Assembly: GCF_030678915.1 (NCBI RefSeq)
Contig: NZ_JAUUTZ010000011.1
Location: forward strand, 94,302-158,301
Direction: 5' to 3'
DNA from: Paracoccus wurundjeri
GTDB lineage: Bacteria > Pseudomonadota > Alphaproteobacteria > Rhodobacterales > Rhodobacteraceae
DNA length: 64,000 nucleotides
The translations under genes were made by a program, and so were the position numbers. Position 1 is the first letter of the stretch. Every line of letters begins with the position of its first letter. Below, one piece after another: positions 25,869 through 34,705 of the stretch. The notes under the pieces were generated by a model that searched no databases, was not told where the DNA came from, and saw nothing but the letters and a program-made list of their open reading frames with translations.

Positions 25869-25924
25869 CGCCCTCCCACGTCGCGAACCGGCCCCCTCCA
25901 CAAGGCTAGTCCGCTTGTGATCGA

Positions 25925-26884
25925 TTATTTCCTCGCAATCAGTTCGGCCTGCCGCACGATCACCTCGGCCTGTCTGATCGAAGCTATATCGACCAGGCGG
26001 CCCTTGTAAACCGTTGCCCCTGCACCAGAGCGTTTGGCTTCTTCCATGGCGGCAAGGATTTCCCGCGCTTCGGTTACGGCGTCTTCCGTGGGCGAGAAGA
26101 CCTCGTTTGCCAGCGCGATCTGGCTGGGATGGATTGCCCATTTGCCGACCATGCCCAAAGTGGCCGAGCGTCGTGCCTGCGCCACGAAGCCCTCTTTGTC
26201 GCTGAAATCGCCGAAAGGACCATCAACCGGCAGCACGCCATGGGTCCGGCAGGCCGCGACGATATTCGCCTGAGCCCAGTGCCAGGGATCGGACCAGTAT
26301 TTCTGGCCCTCGCGATGCATGTAATAATTCTCTTGCGTTCCGCCGATTCCGGTTGTGGCCATGCCCATCGATGCCGCGAAATCCGCAGCACCAAGGCTGA
26401 CCGCCTGCAGGCGCGGCGAGGCAGCGGCGATTTCCTCGACATGTGAAATACCGGCTGCGCTTTCGATGATGACTTCGAAACCAAGGCGTTTTTCCCGCCC
26501 CTTGGCCCGCTCAATTGCGGTGACAAGCGCGTCAACGGCGTAGATATCCGAGGCATTTCCGACCTTTGGGATCATGATCAGGTCAAGCCGCTCGCTTGCC
26601 TGTTCCATCAGGTCGACCACATCGCGGTACCAGTAAGGCGTGTCCAGCCCGTTGATCCGCACCGAAAGCGTCTTGTCGCCCCAGTCGATATCGCCGATGG
26701 CCTGAATGGCCTGCTTGCGCGCGGTGTCCTTGTCATCGGGGGCAACTGAATCTTCCAGATCGATATTGATGACATCGGCTTCGGATTTGGCCATCTTCTC
26801 GAACAGCGCCGTGCGCGATCCCGGTCCGAACAATTGGCAGCGGTTCAGGCGGGCCGGAGCTGCGGGTTGGAGGCGAAAGCTCAT
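25925..26884 (-). CDS. mcl1: L-malyl-CoA / beta-methylmalyl-CoA lyase
   Basis: A 319-residue HpcH/HpaI-family aldolase that cleaves malyl-CoA and beta-methylmalyl-CoA to glyoxylate and acetyl- or propionyl-CoA. It closely follows the Rhodobacter Mcl1 pattern from the start (MSFRLQPAAPARLNRCQLFG) through the metal-binding acidic residues (INIDLEDSVAPDDK, FEVIIESAAGISHVEE) to VDGPFGDFSDKEGF and GKWAIHPSQIALANEVF. It serves the ethylmalonyl-CoA pathway or glyoxylate assimilation. Its presence points to acetate/C1 assimilation without the isocitrate lyase route. It is a single-gene unit convergent with the TIGR02186 gene. Length is exactly as expected. Confidence 0.94.
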   Translation of the reverse strand: MSFRLQPAAPARLNRCQLFGPGSRTALFEKMAKSEADVINIDLEDSVAPDDKDTARKQAIQAIGDIDWGDKTLSVRINGLDTPYWYRDVVDLMEQASERLDLIMIPKVGNASDIYAVDALVTAIERAKGREKRLGFEVIIESAAGISHVEEIAAASPRLQAVSLGAADFAASMGMATTGIGGTQENYYMHREGQKYWSDPWHWAQANIVAACRTHGVLPVDGPFGDFSDKEGFVAQARRSATLGMVGKWAIHPSQIALANEVFSPTEDAVTEAREILAAMEEAKRSGAGATVYKGRLVDIASIRQAEVIVRQAELIARK

Positions 26885-27060
26885 TACGAATCCTTGGTGC
26901 GTGACGAAACGATGTTGCGCTACCCTTTACCGCAGCCTATTCCGGGCAGCAAGCCGTCTTTGGGAAACCGTACTGGGAAAGGGTTAACGCGCCACGTCGC
27001 TTGACCCTGCCGCAGTTTCGGCGCAGGACCGGAACCACCAGCCGCAAGGGAGAGAAAGCG

Positions 27061-27921
27061 ATGACACGGACCGTATATGTAAATGGCGAATATCTGCCTG
27101 AAGATCAGGCCACAGTGTCGGTATTCGACCGTGGTTTCCTGATGGCCGATGCGGTTTACGAGGTTGTCAGCGTTCTGGACGGAAAATTGCTTGATTTCGC
27201 TGGGCATATGACGCGGCTGGCTCGTTCTCTGGATGCGCTGGCCATGACCAATCCGATGTCCGGGGATGAATATCTCGACGCGCATCGGCAGTTGATCGAA
27301 CGGAACGGGATCACCGACGGGTTGATCTATCTGCAAGTCACGCGGGGCAATCCGGGAGATCGCGATTTTGCCTATCCGCCCGAGGGAACTGCCCCTACCG
27401 TTGTCATGTTCACGCAATCCAAGCCGGGGCTGGCCGACAGCCCTGTGGCAAAAACCGGTTTGAAAATCATCAGTGTCGAGGATCTTCGCTGGGGACGGCG
27501 GGACATCAAGACGGTGCAGCTTCTTTACCCCTCGATGGCCAAGATGGAGGCCAAGGCACGAGGCGTGGACGATGCCTGGCTGACCGAGAACGGCACCGTG
27601 ACCGAGGGCACTTCGAACAATGCCTATATCGTCAAGGGCGGCAAGATCATCACCCGCGAACTCAGCCACGATATCCTGCATGGGATCACCCGCGCCGCTG
27701 TTTTGCGTTTTGCCCACGAGGCGCAGATGCAGGTCGAGGAGCGCAGTTTTACCATCGCCGAGGCGCAGGAGGCCGATGAAGCCTTTATCACATCGGCCTC
27801 GTCATTCGTGATGCCGGTGGTCGAGATCGACGGCAAGCAGCTTGGCAAGGGTGAAGTCGGGCCGGTGGCCACGAGGCTACGCGAAATCTATCTTGAAGAA
27901 AGCCGCAAGTCGGCGGTCTGA
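27061..27921 (+). CDS. dat: D-amino-acid transaminase (PLP fold type IV)
   Basis: A 286-residue class IV aminotransferase. MTRTVYVNGEYLPEDQATVS and FDRGFLMADAVYEVVSVLDG match D-alanine transaminases. The PLP lysine is expected in RRDIKTVQLLYPS, and the cofactor glutamate/threonine region is VTEGTSNNAYIV. It would interconvert D-alanine and D-glutamate, supplying peptidoglycan precursors or degrading D-amino acids. The ATG at 27061 has agggagagaaa upstream; the frame from 27001 lacks one. It diverges from mcl1. A 4-amino-4-deoxychorismate lyase is the main alternative; the motifs favour the transaminase. Confidence 0.88.
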   Translation: MTRTVYVNGEYLPEDQATVSVFDRGFLMADAVYEVVSVLDGKLLDFAGHMTRLARSLDALAMTNPMSGDEYLDAHRQLIERNGITDGLIYLQVTRGNPGDRDFAYPPEGTAPTVVMFTQSKPGLADSPVAKTGLKIISVEDLRWGRRDIKTVQLLYPSMAKMEAKARGVDDAWLTENGTVTEGTSNNAYIVKGGKIITRELSHDILHGITRAAVLRFAHEAQMQVEERSFTIAEAQEADEAFITSASSFVMPVVEIDGKQLGKGEVGPVATRLREIYLEESRKSAV

Positions 27922-28008
27922 CGCCCGGGGATTTTGCCCGGCACTTGTCCATTTCTGGGCCGACCCTATCTTTTACGGGAAGAATAGAGGCACAAGGATG
28001 GAATATCG

Positions 28009-28329
28009 ATGAATGTCGAGCAACAGTTACTGATCGAACAGCGCGTGGCGAATGAAGGGAAATCCCAGATCGTCGCTTATCTGCTGTTGATCCTGCTATG
28101 GGGTTTCGGTGTCCATCGCATGTATCTGGGCCGCTATGTCAGCGGGTTCCTGATGCTGGTGCTGTGGGGGCTGGGCTGGTTGACTGCGGCCATCCTGATC
28201 GGCTGGATTCCGATCGGTTTCGTCTGCCTGTGGGCGATTCTCGATCTGTTCCTCATTCCCGGAATGATCCGCGAGGATAATGCCGTTATCCGGCAGAGAT
28301 TGCTTGCAGAAACCGGCTGGGAAAGATGA
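28009..28329 (+). CDS. TM2-domain membrane protein
   Basis: A 106-residue protein with a short polar N-terminus and two to three hydrophobic segments. The TM2 signature is visible: LLLWGFGVHRMYLGRYVSGF with the conserved G-x-H-R-x-Y-L-G spacing, then a second pair of helices with CLWAILDLFLIPGM containing the conserved aspartate. TM2 proteins are widespread and mostly uncharacterised, often thought to modify membrane assemblies. An aaggatggaatatcg leader precedes the ATG. It stands alone between dat and an intergenic stretch. Confidence 0.85.
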   Translation: MNVEQQLLIEQRVANEGKSQIVAYLLLILLWGFGVHRMYLGRYVSGFLMLVLWGLGWLTAAILIGWIPIGFVCLWAILDLFLIPGMIREDNAVIRQRLLAETGWER

Positions 28330-28589
28330 CGGGCGGGGCGGGAACCTGCCGTCCGTATCTTGGTGAATTGTCCTGAACGGGGGCTTGATCCGCCCTGTTT
28401 CAGGCTGATGGCAAATTCTTATAGCGCGTTGCAGCTTGTTGGATTCGGATAACCGCATTTCTTCTTTGCGGAAATACCTCGGGGTTGCCGGTTGGTGCGC
28501 CACTGGTTCGAGAACCAGCCGGCGACGGGGCAGCGCCCCCGGCCATCGCGGGACGCAATCGCCCTGAAGCCGGATGACCGCAACCCGCT
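28330..28589. other. 260-base gap with alternative hairpins
   Basis: No gene is visible. Around 28487-28539 the strand can form GCCGGTTGGT (28487-28496) with ACCAGCCGGC (28514-28523), or an inner perfect TGGTT-CGAG-AACCA hairpin (28504-28517) that shares bases with it, followed by GGGGC-AGC-GCCCC (28527-28539). The gap separates convergent genes, so a terminator is likely, although no T run follows. It does not fold as a tRNA. Confidence 0.4.
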
Positions 28590-29369
28590 TTAAATCGAGA
28601 CGTTCAACGCGCCGCCGTCAAGCAGGATGTTCTGGCCGATGATGAACCGGGCATGCTGGCTGCACAGAAAAGCGCAGGTTGCGCCGAAATCCTCGGGCTG
28701 ACCATATTCGCCGGTCGGGATGCCCGCTTGCCGCTTGATGCGCGCCTCTTCCAGACTGATGCCGTTCTTTTGGGCAACACCCTGATCCAGCGAGTCGGCA
28801 CGTGCGGTCGCATGGATGCCCGGCAGGATATTGTTGACGCAAACGCCTTTGCCGGCCACCTGCCGCGACATTCCGGCGACAAAACCCGTCAGACCCGACC
28901 GTGCCGTGTTGGACAAGCCCAATACCGATATGGGGGAGCGTACCGATTGCGAGGTGATATTCACCACCCGCCCCCATCCACGCTCCATCATGCCGGGGAC
29001 AAGCGCCTGCATCAGGGCAATCGCAGAAAGCATATTCGCATCGATGGCCTTGATGAAATCGTCGCGGCTCCAGTCCGTCCAGACGCCCGGAGGCGGCCCG
29101 CCCGCGTTATTGACCAGAATATCGGCCTGACCGACAGCCTTCAGCACATCGGCGCGGCCCTTTTCGGTGGTGATATCCGCTGCGACAGCTGTGACCTGCA
29201 CCCCGAATTTATCGGCAATCTCGGCTGCGGTTCTGGTGATATCCGCCTCGGTCCGGCTGTTGATCACCAGATCGACACCCGCTTCGGCCAGCGCCTCGGC
29301 GCAGGCGCGGCCAAGACCTTTCGATGCGGCGCAGACCAGCCCGCGCTTGCCTTTGATTCCCAGATCCAT
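28590..29369 (-). CDS. SDR-family oxidoreductase
   Basis: A 259-residue short-chain dehydrogenase. The glycine motif is unusual in spelling (CAASKGLG in place of TGGSxGIG). NNAGGPPPG and the serine in VNITSQSV are present. The YxxxK pair is replaced: the segment expected to carry it reads LGLSNTARSGLTGF, so the usual tyrosine and lysine are not visible. This is a known variant of the 3-oxoacyl-ACP reductase-like FabG-type group with the GGPPPG motif. The start at 29369 has aggaggac upstream. It follows rpe by 53 bases. Catalytic activity as a standard SDR is therefore uncertain. Confidence 0.8.
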   Translation of the reverse strand: MDLGIKGKRGLVCAASKGLGRACAEALAEAGVDLVINSRTEADITRTAAEIADKFGVQVTAVAADITTEKGRADVLKAVGQADILVNNAGGPPPGVWTDWSRDDFIKAIDANMLSAIALMQALVPGMMERGWGRVVNITSQSVRSPISVLGLSNTARSGLTGFVAGMSRQVAGKGVCVNNILPGIHATARADSLDQGVAQKNGISLEEARIKRQAGIPTGEYGQPEDFGATCAFLCSQHARFIIGQNILLDGGALNVSI

Positions 29370-29422
29370 CCTGTCCTCCTGTTTTCGGTCGCGGCAAGAT
29401 AAGCGCCTGTCGGGCGGGAAAG

Positions 29423-30109
29423 TCAAATCGCCTGGGCTGCCTCGCGGATGGAGCGGATATTATCGCCGTAGATGCCCGTCTGATCGACCGAGCCGCCCTT
29501 GAACACGGCAGAGCCCGCCACCAGAACATCGGCCCCTGCTTTGGCGACAAGGGGTGCGGTTTTCGGATCGACGCCGCCATCCACCTGAATATGGATCGGG
29601 CGGTCGCCGATCATGCCACGCAGGCGGGCGATCTTGTCAAGTTGGCTATGGATGAATTTCTGGCCGCCAAAGCCGGGATTTACCGTCATCACCAGAACCA
29701 TGTCGCAAAGGCTTAGCAGATATTCGACGGCTTCGACCGGAGTTCCGGGGTTCAATGCGATCCCGGCCTGTTTTCCGGTTGCCTTGATCGCCTGAAGGGT
29801 CCGGTGCGGATGTGGACCTGCCTCGACATGGGCGGTGATCATGTCGGCGCCGGCTTCGGCATAGGCCTCGATATAGGCGTCCACCGGTGCGATCATCAGA
29901 TGCACATCCATGAAGGTCGTTACATGCGGCCGGAACGCCTTCACTGCCGGAGGGCCGAAGGTCAGGTTCGGCACGAAATGTCCGTCCATAACATCGATAT
30001 GAACCCAATCCGCGCCCTCGGCCTCGATCGCGCGGATCTCGCGCCCGAAATCCGCGAAATCCGCCGACAGGATCGACGGCGCGATCTTGATGTTGCGATC
30101 GAAGCTCAT
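29423..30109 (-). CDS. rpe: Ribulose-phosphate 3-epimerase
   Basis: A 228-residue TIM-barrel enzyme interconverting ribulose 5-phosphate and xylulose 5-phosphate. Family blocks are [14 protein letters not shown], the metal-binding [24 protein letters not shown], the flexible loop [13 protein letters not shown] and [13 protein letters not shown]. An aaaggatatacc leader precedes the ATG. It lies between the secreted-protein pair and the SDR on the same strand and may be part of that transcript. It serves the pentose phosphate pathway and, if present, the Calvin cycle. Confidence 0.96.
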   Translation of the reverse strand: MSFDRNIKIAPSILSADFADFGREIRAIEAEGADWVHIDVMDGHFVPNLTFGPPAVKAFRPHVTTFMDVHLMIAPVDAYIEAYAEAGADMITAHVEAGPHPHRTLQAIKATGKQAGIALNPGTPVEAVEYLLSLCDMVLVMTVNPGFGGQKFIHSQLDKIARLRGMIGDRPIHIQVDGGVDPKTAPLVAKAGADVLVAGSAVFKGGSVDQTGIYGDNIRSIREAAQAI

Positions 30110-30212
30110 GGTATATCCTTTCTGCGAATGATGCCGGCGCTGCTGTTAACGGTTATGAACGAACGCAGCGGCAGGTCAACCGCAACACAAGGATGAGCCC
30201 CGGTCGCAGAAA

Positions 30213-30554
30213 TCAGAAACAGAGAATTTCGGCCTCGGCTTCGGCGCGGCGAAGCTTGGCGACGGTTTCGGTCATCTGCGGCATGCCCTTGAACATCGAT
30301 GCCCTTTCGCCAGTGGTCTGGCGCATGCGCAGCACGGTTTCGGCACTGACATAATCGTCATAGGGCAGGACCGATGCGATCTGATCTATCGCGCAAGAGC
30401 AGCGATCCAGCAGGTCGCGGTTCTCGCCATTGGTCGCCATGCAGGTAAAGACATATTCGGCGCGGGCATTGGTGGGATAGTCGTTCACGGCCTGCGTCCA
30501 GCCGGCTGAAGAAACCAGCGTCAGAGCAATTGCGATCGGGAGGGTGAATTTCAT
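30213..30554 (-). CDS. Small secreted Cys-containing protein
   Basis: A 113-residue protein with a clear signal peptide (MKFTLPIAIALTLVSSAGWTQA). The mature part has FTCMATNG, then RCSCAIDQIA and a C-terminal ILCF, i.e. four cysteines that could form disulfides. I recall similar CSC-containing small proteins beside PQQ-dependent alcohol or methanol dehydrogenase genes, which would suit the signalling operon upstream, but this is memory, not a search. Its ATG overlaps the stop of the upstream secreted protein by four bases, so the two are coupled. No enzyme motif is visible. Confidence 0.75.
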   Translation of the reverse strand: MKFTLPIAIALTLVSSAGWTQAVNDYPTNARAEYVFTCMATNGENRDLLDRCSCAIDQIASVLPYDDYVSAETVLRMRQTTGERASMFKGMPQMTETVAKLRRAEAEAEILCF

Positions 30555-31177
30555 TGCAGCACCATGCGATTGATGTAACCGGGCTGGTCGCCTTCGGTCC
30601 GGGCCAGCAGTTCACGGATCGGGGCCTTGGGATCTTCACCCAGCACGAAAGTCAGGGTCAGCGTCTCGAAGCCGTTCATCCGGCTGGCATTCGGATCGTC
30701 CTGCAGCGGATGAAAGCTTGCCGTCCTGTTGTCGTCATTCTGTGTGATCTCGCCGCTTTCGAACAGCGCTTCCTTTATGCGGTTGCGGATATAGAAAGGG
30801 CTGCCACCGGTCAGTTTCGCGATGTCGCGGGTGGTCTGTTCTAAAAAGAAGGTCAGCACCGGATCTCCGCCAGAGATGGGGAATGGCCCGATCTTGCGGG
30901 TCCGGTTGTCGGTTTTCTCGGTCAGTTGAAGGGCGGGCTTGTTGTCGGTTGGATCGGTGAATTCATGCAAAATGACCGAGCCCGCTTCCACCGGTAGAAA
31001 ACCGGCCATGTCGGGGCCCTCGACATGCATCGACCAGTTCAGCCCTTCATCCGAAACCGACCACGGCCCCCGTTCCGCAAAAACGGCATCTCCGGCTTCG
31101 CCTGCAGCCAGAGAGGTAGCTGCAAGGCCGCCTGCGGACAGTCCAAGCCAGAAGATCGTGGCGATGCTGCGGATCAT
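30551..31177 (-). CDS. Secreted protein of unknown function
   Basis: A 208-residue protein with a signal peptide (IRSIATIFWLGLSAGGLAATSLAAG) and a mature domain without cysteine or recognisable catalytic motif. Charged and beta-prone segments (WSVSDEGLNWSMHVEG, RTRKIGPFPISGGDPVLTFF) alternate. The ATG at 31177 has gggggaaac upstream. It is coupled to the small cysteine protein downstream and lies about 180 bases after the hybrid kinase. Likely a periplasmic partner of that protein. I do not recognise the family. Confidence 0.7.
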   Translation of the reverse strand: MIRSIATIFWLGLSAGGLAATSLAAGEAGDAVFAERGPWSVSDEGLNWSMHVEGPDMAGFLPVEAGSVILHEFTDPTDNKPALQLTEKTDNRTRKIGPFPISGGDPVLTFFLEQTTRDIAKLTGGSPFYIRNRIKEALFESGEITQNDDNRTASFHPLQDDPNASRMNGFETLTLTFVLGEDPKAPIRELLARTEGDQPGYINRMVLQ

Positions 31178-31359
31178 TATAGTTTCCCCCATGATGGCCT
31201 GCGGAACCCGTGATGCCGCAGATACACGACACTCCGAGGTGCGGCGACAAGGCAAGACATTTACGCGTGATTAAGCTCTCTTCCCCAAGCGTCAGATTTG
31301 CGCCCCGCGCCCGGAAGAGCAAGCCCCGCATGGCCCTACCTAATCCCTTGGTCGCAGGA

Positions 31360-32685
31360 TCAGCTAAGCAGCCGGATCAGGATCTCGCTGAGTTCCGATG
31401 GCCGCACGGGTTTTTCCACGAGCGGAATTTTCATTTCTGTACAACGTCGTGCGATCTCGGGATCACGATGAGCGGTCACGACCATCGCAGGCAAATACCT
31501 GCCTGCTTCATTGCGAAGCGCCGCGATGGCGGCAAGACCGGTATCACCGCCTTCCAGATTGTAGTCCGCGATGACGATGTCCGGCGGCTCGTCCCCCATT
31601 GTCGCCAGGGCTTCTGCCGTGCCTCCGGTGACTCTCGCCACCATGCCCAGCGTCTCGGCAAGGATCATCTCGTAACCCCGGCGCACCGCGAGATCGTTCT
31701 CGACGACAAGGGCGACGCGCCCGCGCAGCAATTGGTTCGTGGCGGTATTCGGCTGCGGGAGACGCTCGTAATCGCCATGGACAAGTGGCAGGGCGATGCG
31801 AAACAGGGTGCCGCGCATGGCTTCGGAACTCAGGCTGATGCGATGGCCAAGCTTGTTGCAGGCGCGGCGCACAATGGACAGGCCCAGCCCCATACCCGGA
31901 GTGCCGGCATCGTTTCCAAGCCGCTGGAACTCATCGAAGATCCGATTCCTGTCGACTGCCGGAATGCCGACGCCGGTATCGAACACGCAAAGCCAGCCGG
32001 TTTCACCGCTGCGGCGCACCCCGACCACCACACCGCCGCGATTGGTGTATTTGATCGCATTCGAGACCAGATTCTGCGCAATTCGACGCAGGAACACCGG
32101 GTCACTTTCGACCACGGCAGTTGTAGGGACGAAGCTGAGCCGCAGGCCCTTTGCCTCGGCCATCGGTGCGAATTCGGCAGCCAGACGGCGGAACAACTCA
32201 CCCAGCGGGACGGGCTGACGGTGAAATTCGATCCGCTGGCTGTCCAACCGTGAAATGTCAAGCACGGCATGCATCAACTGTTCGACCGATTCGAATGCCC
32301 CTGACAGGCGTTCGGTCAGTTCCTTCTGCTGCTCGTCCATCGGAGTATCCGTCAGGGCCGACAGAAATAGCCGCGCGGCTGACAGGGGCTGAACCAGATC
32401 ATGGCTTGCCGCGCGCAGGAAGCGGGTTTTCGAGCGGTTCGCCTCTTCGGCGGCGGCGCGGGCGACCGCCAGTTCCCGGTTGCGCTGCGACAGGTCGGCC
32501 ATGGCCTGCTCTAGCTGTCTGGTACGGGCCAGAACCTCTTGCTCCAATGCGACGGCGGCCTGAAACATGGACCAAGCGGAACCCCGGGTTTCCTCGAGCC
32601 TGTCGATCCGGTTGATCAATACGCTGTTGATGCGCTGCAGTTTCTCGATCTGCCTGAGCGGCGGATCGTCTTCACGCAGCATCAT
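31360..32685 (-). CDS. Hybrid histidine kinase with C-terminal receiver domain
   Basis: A 441-residue cytoplasmic kinase without transmembrane segments. A long coiled coil at about residues 10 to 90 leads to the phospho-acceptor histidine in LRAASHDLVQPLSAARLF, then the N box NLVSNAIKYT, G1 box FDTGVGIP and G2 box GMGLGLSIVRR. The receiver domain follows, with the phospho-acceptor aspartate in IVIADYNLEGGDTG and the lysine in LVEKPVRPSEL. The VQPLSAARLFL spelling matches NahK/ErcS'-type kinases of alcohol-oxidation regulons. It overlaps the FIST gene by 14 bases; a aaagaggc ribosome-binding site lies within that gene. It probably relays to the LuxR-type regulator in the same operon. Confidence 0.92.
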   Translation of the reverse strand: MMLREDDPPLRQIEKLQRINSVLINRIDRLEETRGSAWSMFQAAVALEQEVLARTRQLEQAMADLSQRNRELAVARAAAEEANRSKTRFLRAASHDLVQPLSAARLFLSALTDTPMDEQQKELTERLSGAFESVEQLMHAVLDISRLDSQRIEFHRQPVPLGELFRRLAAEFAPMAEAKGLRLSFVPTTAVVESDPVFLRRIAQNLVSNAIKYTNRGGVVVGVRRSGETGWLCVFDTGVGIPAVDRNRIFDEFQRLGNDAGTPGMGLGLSIVRRACNKLGHRISLSSEAMRGTLFRIALPLVHGDYERLPQPNTATNQLLRGRVALVVENDLAVRRGYEMILAETLGMVARVTGGTAEALATMGDEPPDIVIADYNLEGGDTGLAAIAALRNEAGRYLPAMVVTAHRDPEIARRCTEMKIPLVEKPVRPSELSEILIRLLS

Positions 32686-33841
32686 GCGCCTCTTTGTCGG
32701 AAGCGGGGGGCAGGAAGGCCATGCCGACGAATGTCTGGTTGACATGCATGCCGCTGTGCTGTTCCCCATAGGTATTGAACCCGGCAACCCGGTAACGCCT
32801 GAACATCTCGGACATGGTGTTCATCAGCCCGGCGCGCTCAAGCGCAAGTCGCCGCAGGATACAGTCGAAACCAAGCACCATCAGCGGCGGGCGGGGCAGG
32901 CTTTCCAGCACTTCGGCGAAGCCCTGGGTCATGTCGTCGCTGCGACCAAGCGTCAGAACCGTTCCGGTATCGATCGAGGACATCAGCGACAAACCTCCGT
33001 CCTCGGTCAAAGCGCTGATCGCGCGGACATGGTGATGTTTGCCCATCCGGACCATCAGCGGGTGCCGGGCGAATTCGGTGGGTGTCAGATCCTGCTGCGC
33101 GATACCGGCGATGCGGGCATATTCCTCGGCTGCGGGTTCTGCGTTCAATTCCACGATGCGGCGTTTATCCGGAATCGCGGCGGTGACGACGGCGCGGGTT
33201 TCCGTCGGGCTGAAATGCGCAAAACTCACCTCGCTGATGGCTAGGTCTGTTTCCACCAGCAGGAAAACCGCCGCATTGCTGCAGACCTCATCCCCGGCCA
33301 GCAGACTCGTATGCCGGAAATCCAGCCCATCGCCGGCAGAGCCGCCCATGACGGGAACCGCGGGCAGGGCGGCCTCGATGGTCGAGACCAGCGCATCCTC
33401 TTGTCCGGAGACGCCATCGACCAGCAGGATCCCGAATAATGAGCGCGCCGGGGCAGGGGCAAAGCCCTTATGCATCCTGCGCAGTAGTGTCATCCATTCT
33501 GAAACGGGCAATGTCGCAAGATTGCGCAGGGTGATGGAATGGGCCCGGAAACTGCTTTTGGGAAAGCCGATGGCAACCACACTGTCGGAACTGTAGCCGG
33601 AAGGCCCGATTTCCCCGGCCGAAGAACAGCCGCATATGACGCATTCCGCCGGAAGCGAAGCGCGTAGCGCCTGACCCAGCTTGCCCAGCCCTTCGTGGGC
33701 GGCGCCAAAGACAAGTACAAGCCCCGGCGCGATGGCGTGCAGGCCTGCCAGAAGCCGATCCGCCAGATCGGGGGCTTCACGGCTGGCCTGCACGGCCACC
33801 GGTCCGGCGACGTCCTCCTTCGCAGCCGGGCCGGTATTCAT
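32672..33841 (-). CDS. FIST-domain sensory protein
   Basis: A 389-residue protein matching FIST_N plus FIST_C, predicted small-ligand sensors linked to signal transduction. Recognisable parts are VICGCSSAGEIGPSGYSSDS in FIST_N, GILLVDGVSGQED and PVMGGSAGDGLDF, then FIST_C with PLMVRMG, DDMTQGFAEVLES and the end FNTYGEQHSGMHVNQTFVG. The ATG at 33841 overlaps the response-regulator stop by one base. It lies between a LuxR-type regulator and a hybrid kinase, so it may be the actual sensor for this cytoplasmic kinase. Amino acids are the suggested ligands for the family; the ligand here is unknown. Confidence 0.9.
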   Translation of the reverse strand: MNTGPAAKEDVAGPVAVQASREAPDLADRLLAGLHAIAPGLVLVFGAAHEGLGKLGQALRASLPAECVICGCSSAGEIGPSGYSSDSVVAIGFPKSSFRAHSITLRNLATLPVSEWMTLLRRMHKGFAPAPARSLFGILLVDGVSGQEDALVSTIEAALPAVPVMGGSAGDGLDFRHTSLLAGDEVCSNAAVFLLVETDLAISEVSFAHFSPTETRAVVTAAIPDKRRIVELNAEPAAEEYARIAGIAQQDLTPTEFARHPLMVRMGKHHHVRAISALTEDGGLSLMSSIDTGTVLTLGRSDDMTQGFAEVLESLPRPPLMVLGFDCILRRLALERAGLMNTMSEMFRRYRVAGFNTYGEQHSGMHVNQTFVGMAFLPPASDKEAHDAA

Positions 33842-34548
33842 CAGCAGGCCTCGAACAGCCTGATCGAATTGGCCAGCAAGACCGCCTGAGTACGGCGGCG
33901 GGCATTGATCTTGGACATAATCGCCGTGATGTGGGTTTTCACCGTGGCCTCGGCAATCGACAATTCGTAACTGATTTCCTTGTTCGCCTTGCCCTGACAG
34001 ATCAGTCGCAGGATGCGCATCTGTTGCGGGGTCAGCGTGGCAAAGCGGCGAGCCAGTTCCGCCCGCGCCTCGTCCTCGGCCCCGGCTTGTTCGGGTTGAT
34101 AGCAGTCGGGCGTCACGAATTCGCCGTCCCACATTCGGCGCAGGCTGTCCACCAACGCCTCGCGGCTAAGCGATTTGCTGATATAGCCCTGCGCGCCTGC
34201 GGCCATGGCGGTCGAGATCATTGCATCTTCCAGATCGGCCGAAATCATGGTGATCGGCACCTCGGGCAATTGGCGGCGAAGGGTAACGATACCTTCGGCC
34301 CCGCGTGCATCAGGCAGATTCAGATCGAGAATCACCGCATCGGGCGCGCCTTGCATCTTGATTTGTTCGATCGCGGCTTCAAGGCTGCGAGCGGTACGGA
34401 CATGTTTAAGACCAAAGCTGATCTTGAGCGTAAGAGCCAGAGCATCGCACATTAACGGGTGGTCATCGACGATCAGAATTTCCTTGACCTGATCGGCGCT
34501 GGGTCGTGGCGAATGCAGCGTTCTGGCCTGCATAGCTGCGGCAGTCAT
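33841..34548 (-). CDS. LuxR/NarL-family response regulator
   Basis: A 235-residue regulator. The receiver domain carries ILIVDDHPLMCDAL, the phospho-acceptor aspartate in AVILDLNLPDARG and the lysine in GYISKSLSREAL. The C-terminal helix-turn-helix is LTPQQMRILRLICQGKANKE followed by AEATVKTHITAIMSKI. A ggaggagacata leader fixes the ATG at 34548. It is first in the operon with FIST protein and hybrid kinase. By resemblance to AgmR/ErbR and FlhR-type regulators it may control PQQ-dependent alcohol, methanol or formaldehyde oxidation genes; that is inference. Confidence 0.92.
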   Translation of the reverse strand: MTAAAMQARTLHSPRPSADQVKEILIVDDHPLMCDALALTLKISFGLKHVRTARSLEAAIEQIKMQGAPDAVILDLNLPDARGAEGIVTLRRQLPEVPITMISADLEDAMISTAMAAGAQGYISKSLSREALVDSLRRMWDGEFVTPDCYQPEQAGAEDEARAELARRFATLTPQQMRILRLICQGKANKEISYELSIAEATVKTHITAIMSKINARRRTQAVLLANSIRLFEAC

Positions 34549-34681
34549 TATGTCTCCTCCCCGGACAATGACGTCAAATGCGGCACTGCTCCCCCATGCA
34601 GTATCCACCTATCGTGAGATGATTGTACGGCGGAACGCGAACAACGCAACCCCAAGCTGCGAATCAGCTGCTATTATGACT

Positions 34682-34705
34682 ACCGGCGCGCAGGGACACG
34701 CCGGT
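34682..34705. other. Inverted repeat ACCGGCG-N10-CGCCGGT in the gap after sqdB
   Basis: Seven perfect pairs with a ten-base loop lie in the 254-base gap between the sqdB stop and the response-regulator start, both minus strand. It may end the sqdB transcript or be an operator upstream of the signalling operon. No T run follows on the minus strand. The rest of the gap shows nothing recognisable. Confidence 0.35.

Noticed and set aside
23997..25903. Long minus-strand frames opposite the TSUP and TIGR02186 genes
   Set aside because: His/Gln/Arg-rich shadow translations; the plus-strand frames have clear membrane and signal features.
28487..28523. tRNA-like GGTTCGAGAACC element
   Set aside because: The putative T-arm has the wrong loop size, and no acceptor, D or anticodon arms can be drawn around it.
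30551..31255. Longer start at 31255 for the secreted protein
   Set aside because: The extension is not signal-like and lacks a ribosome-binding site; the ATG at 31177 has one and begins a normal signal peptide.
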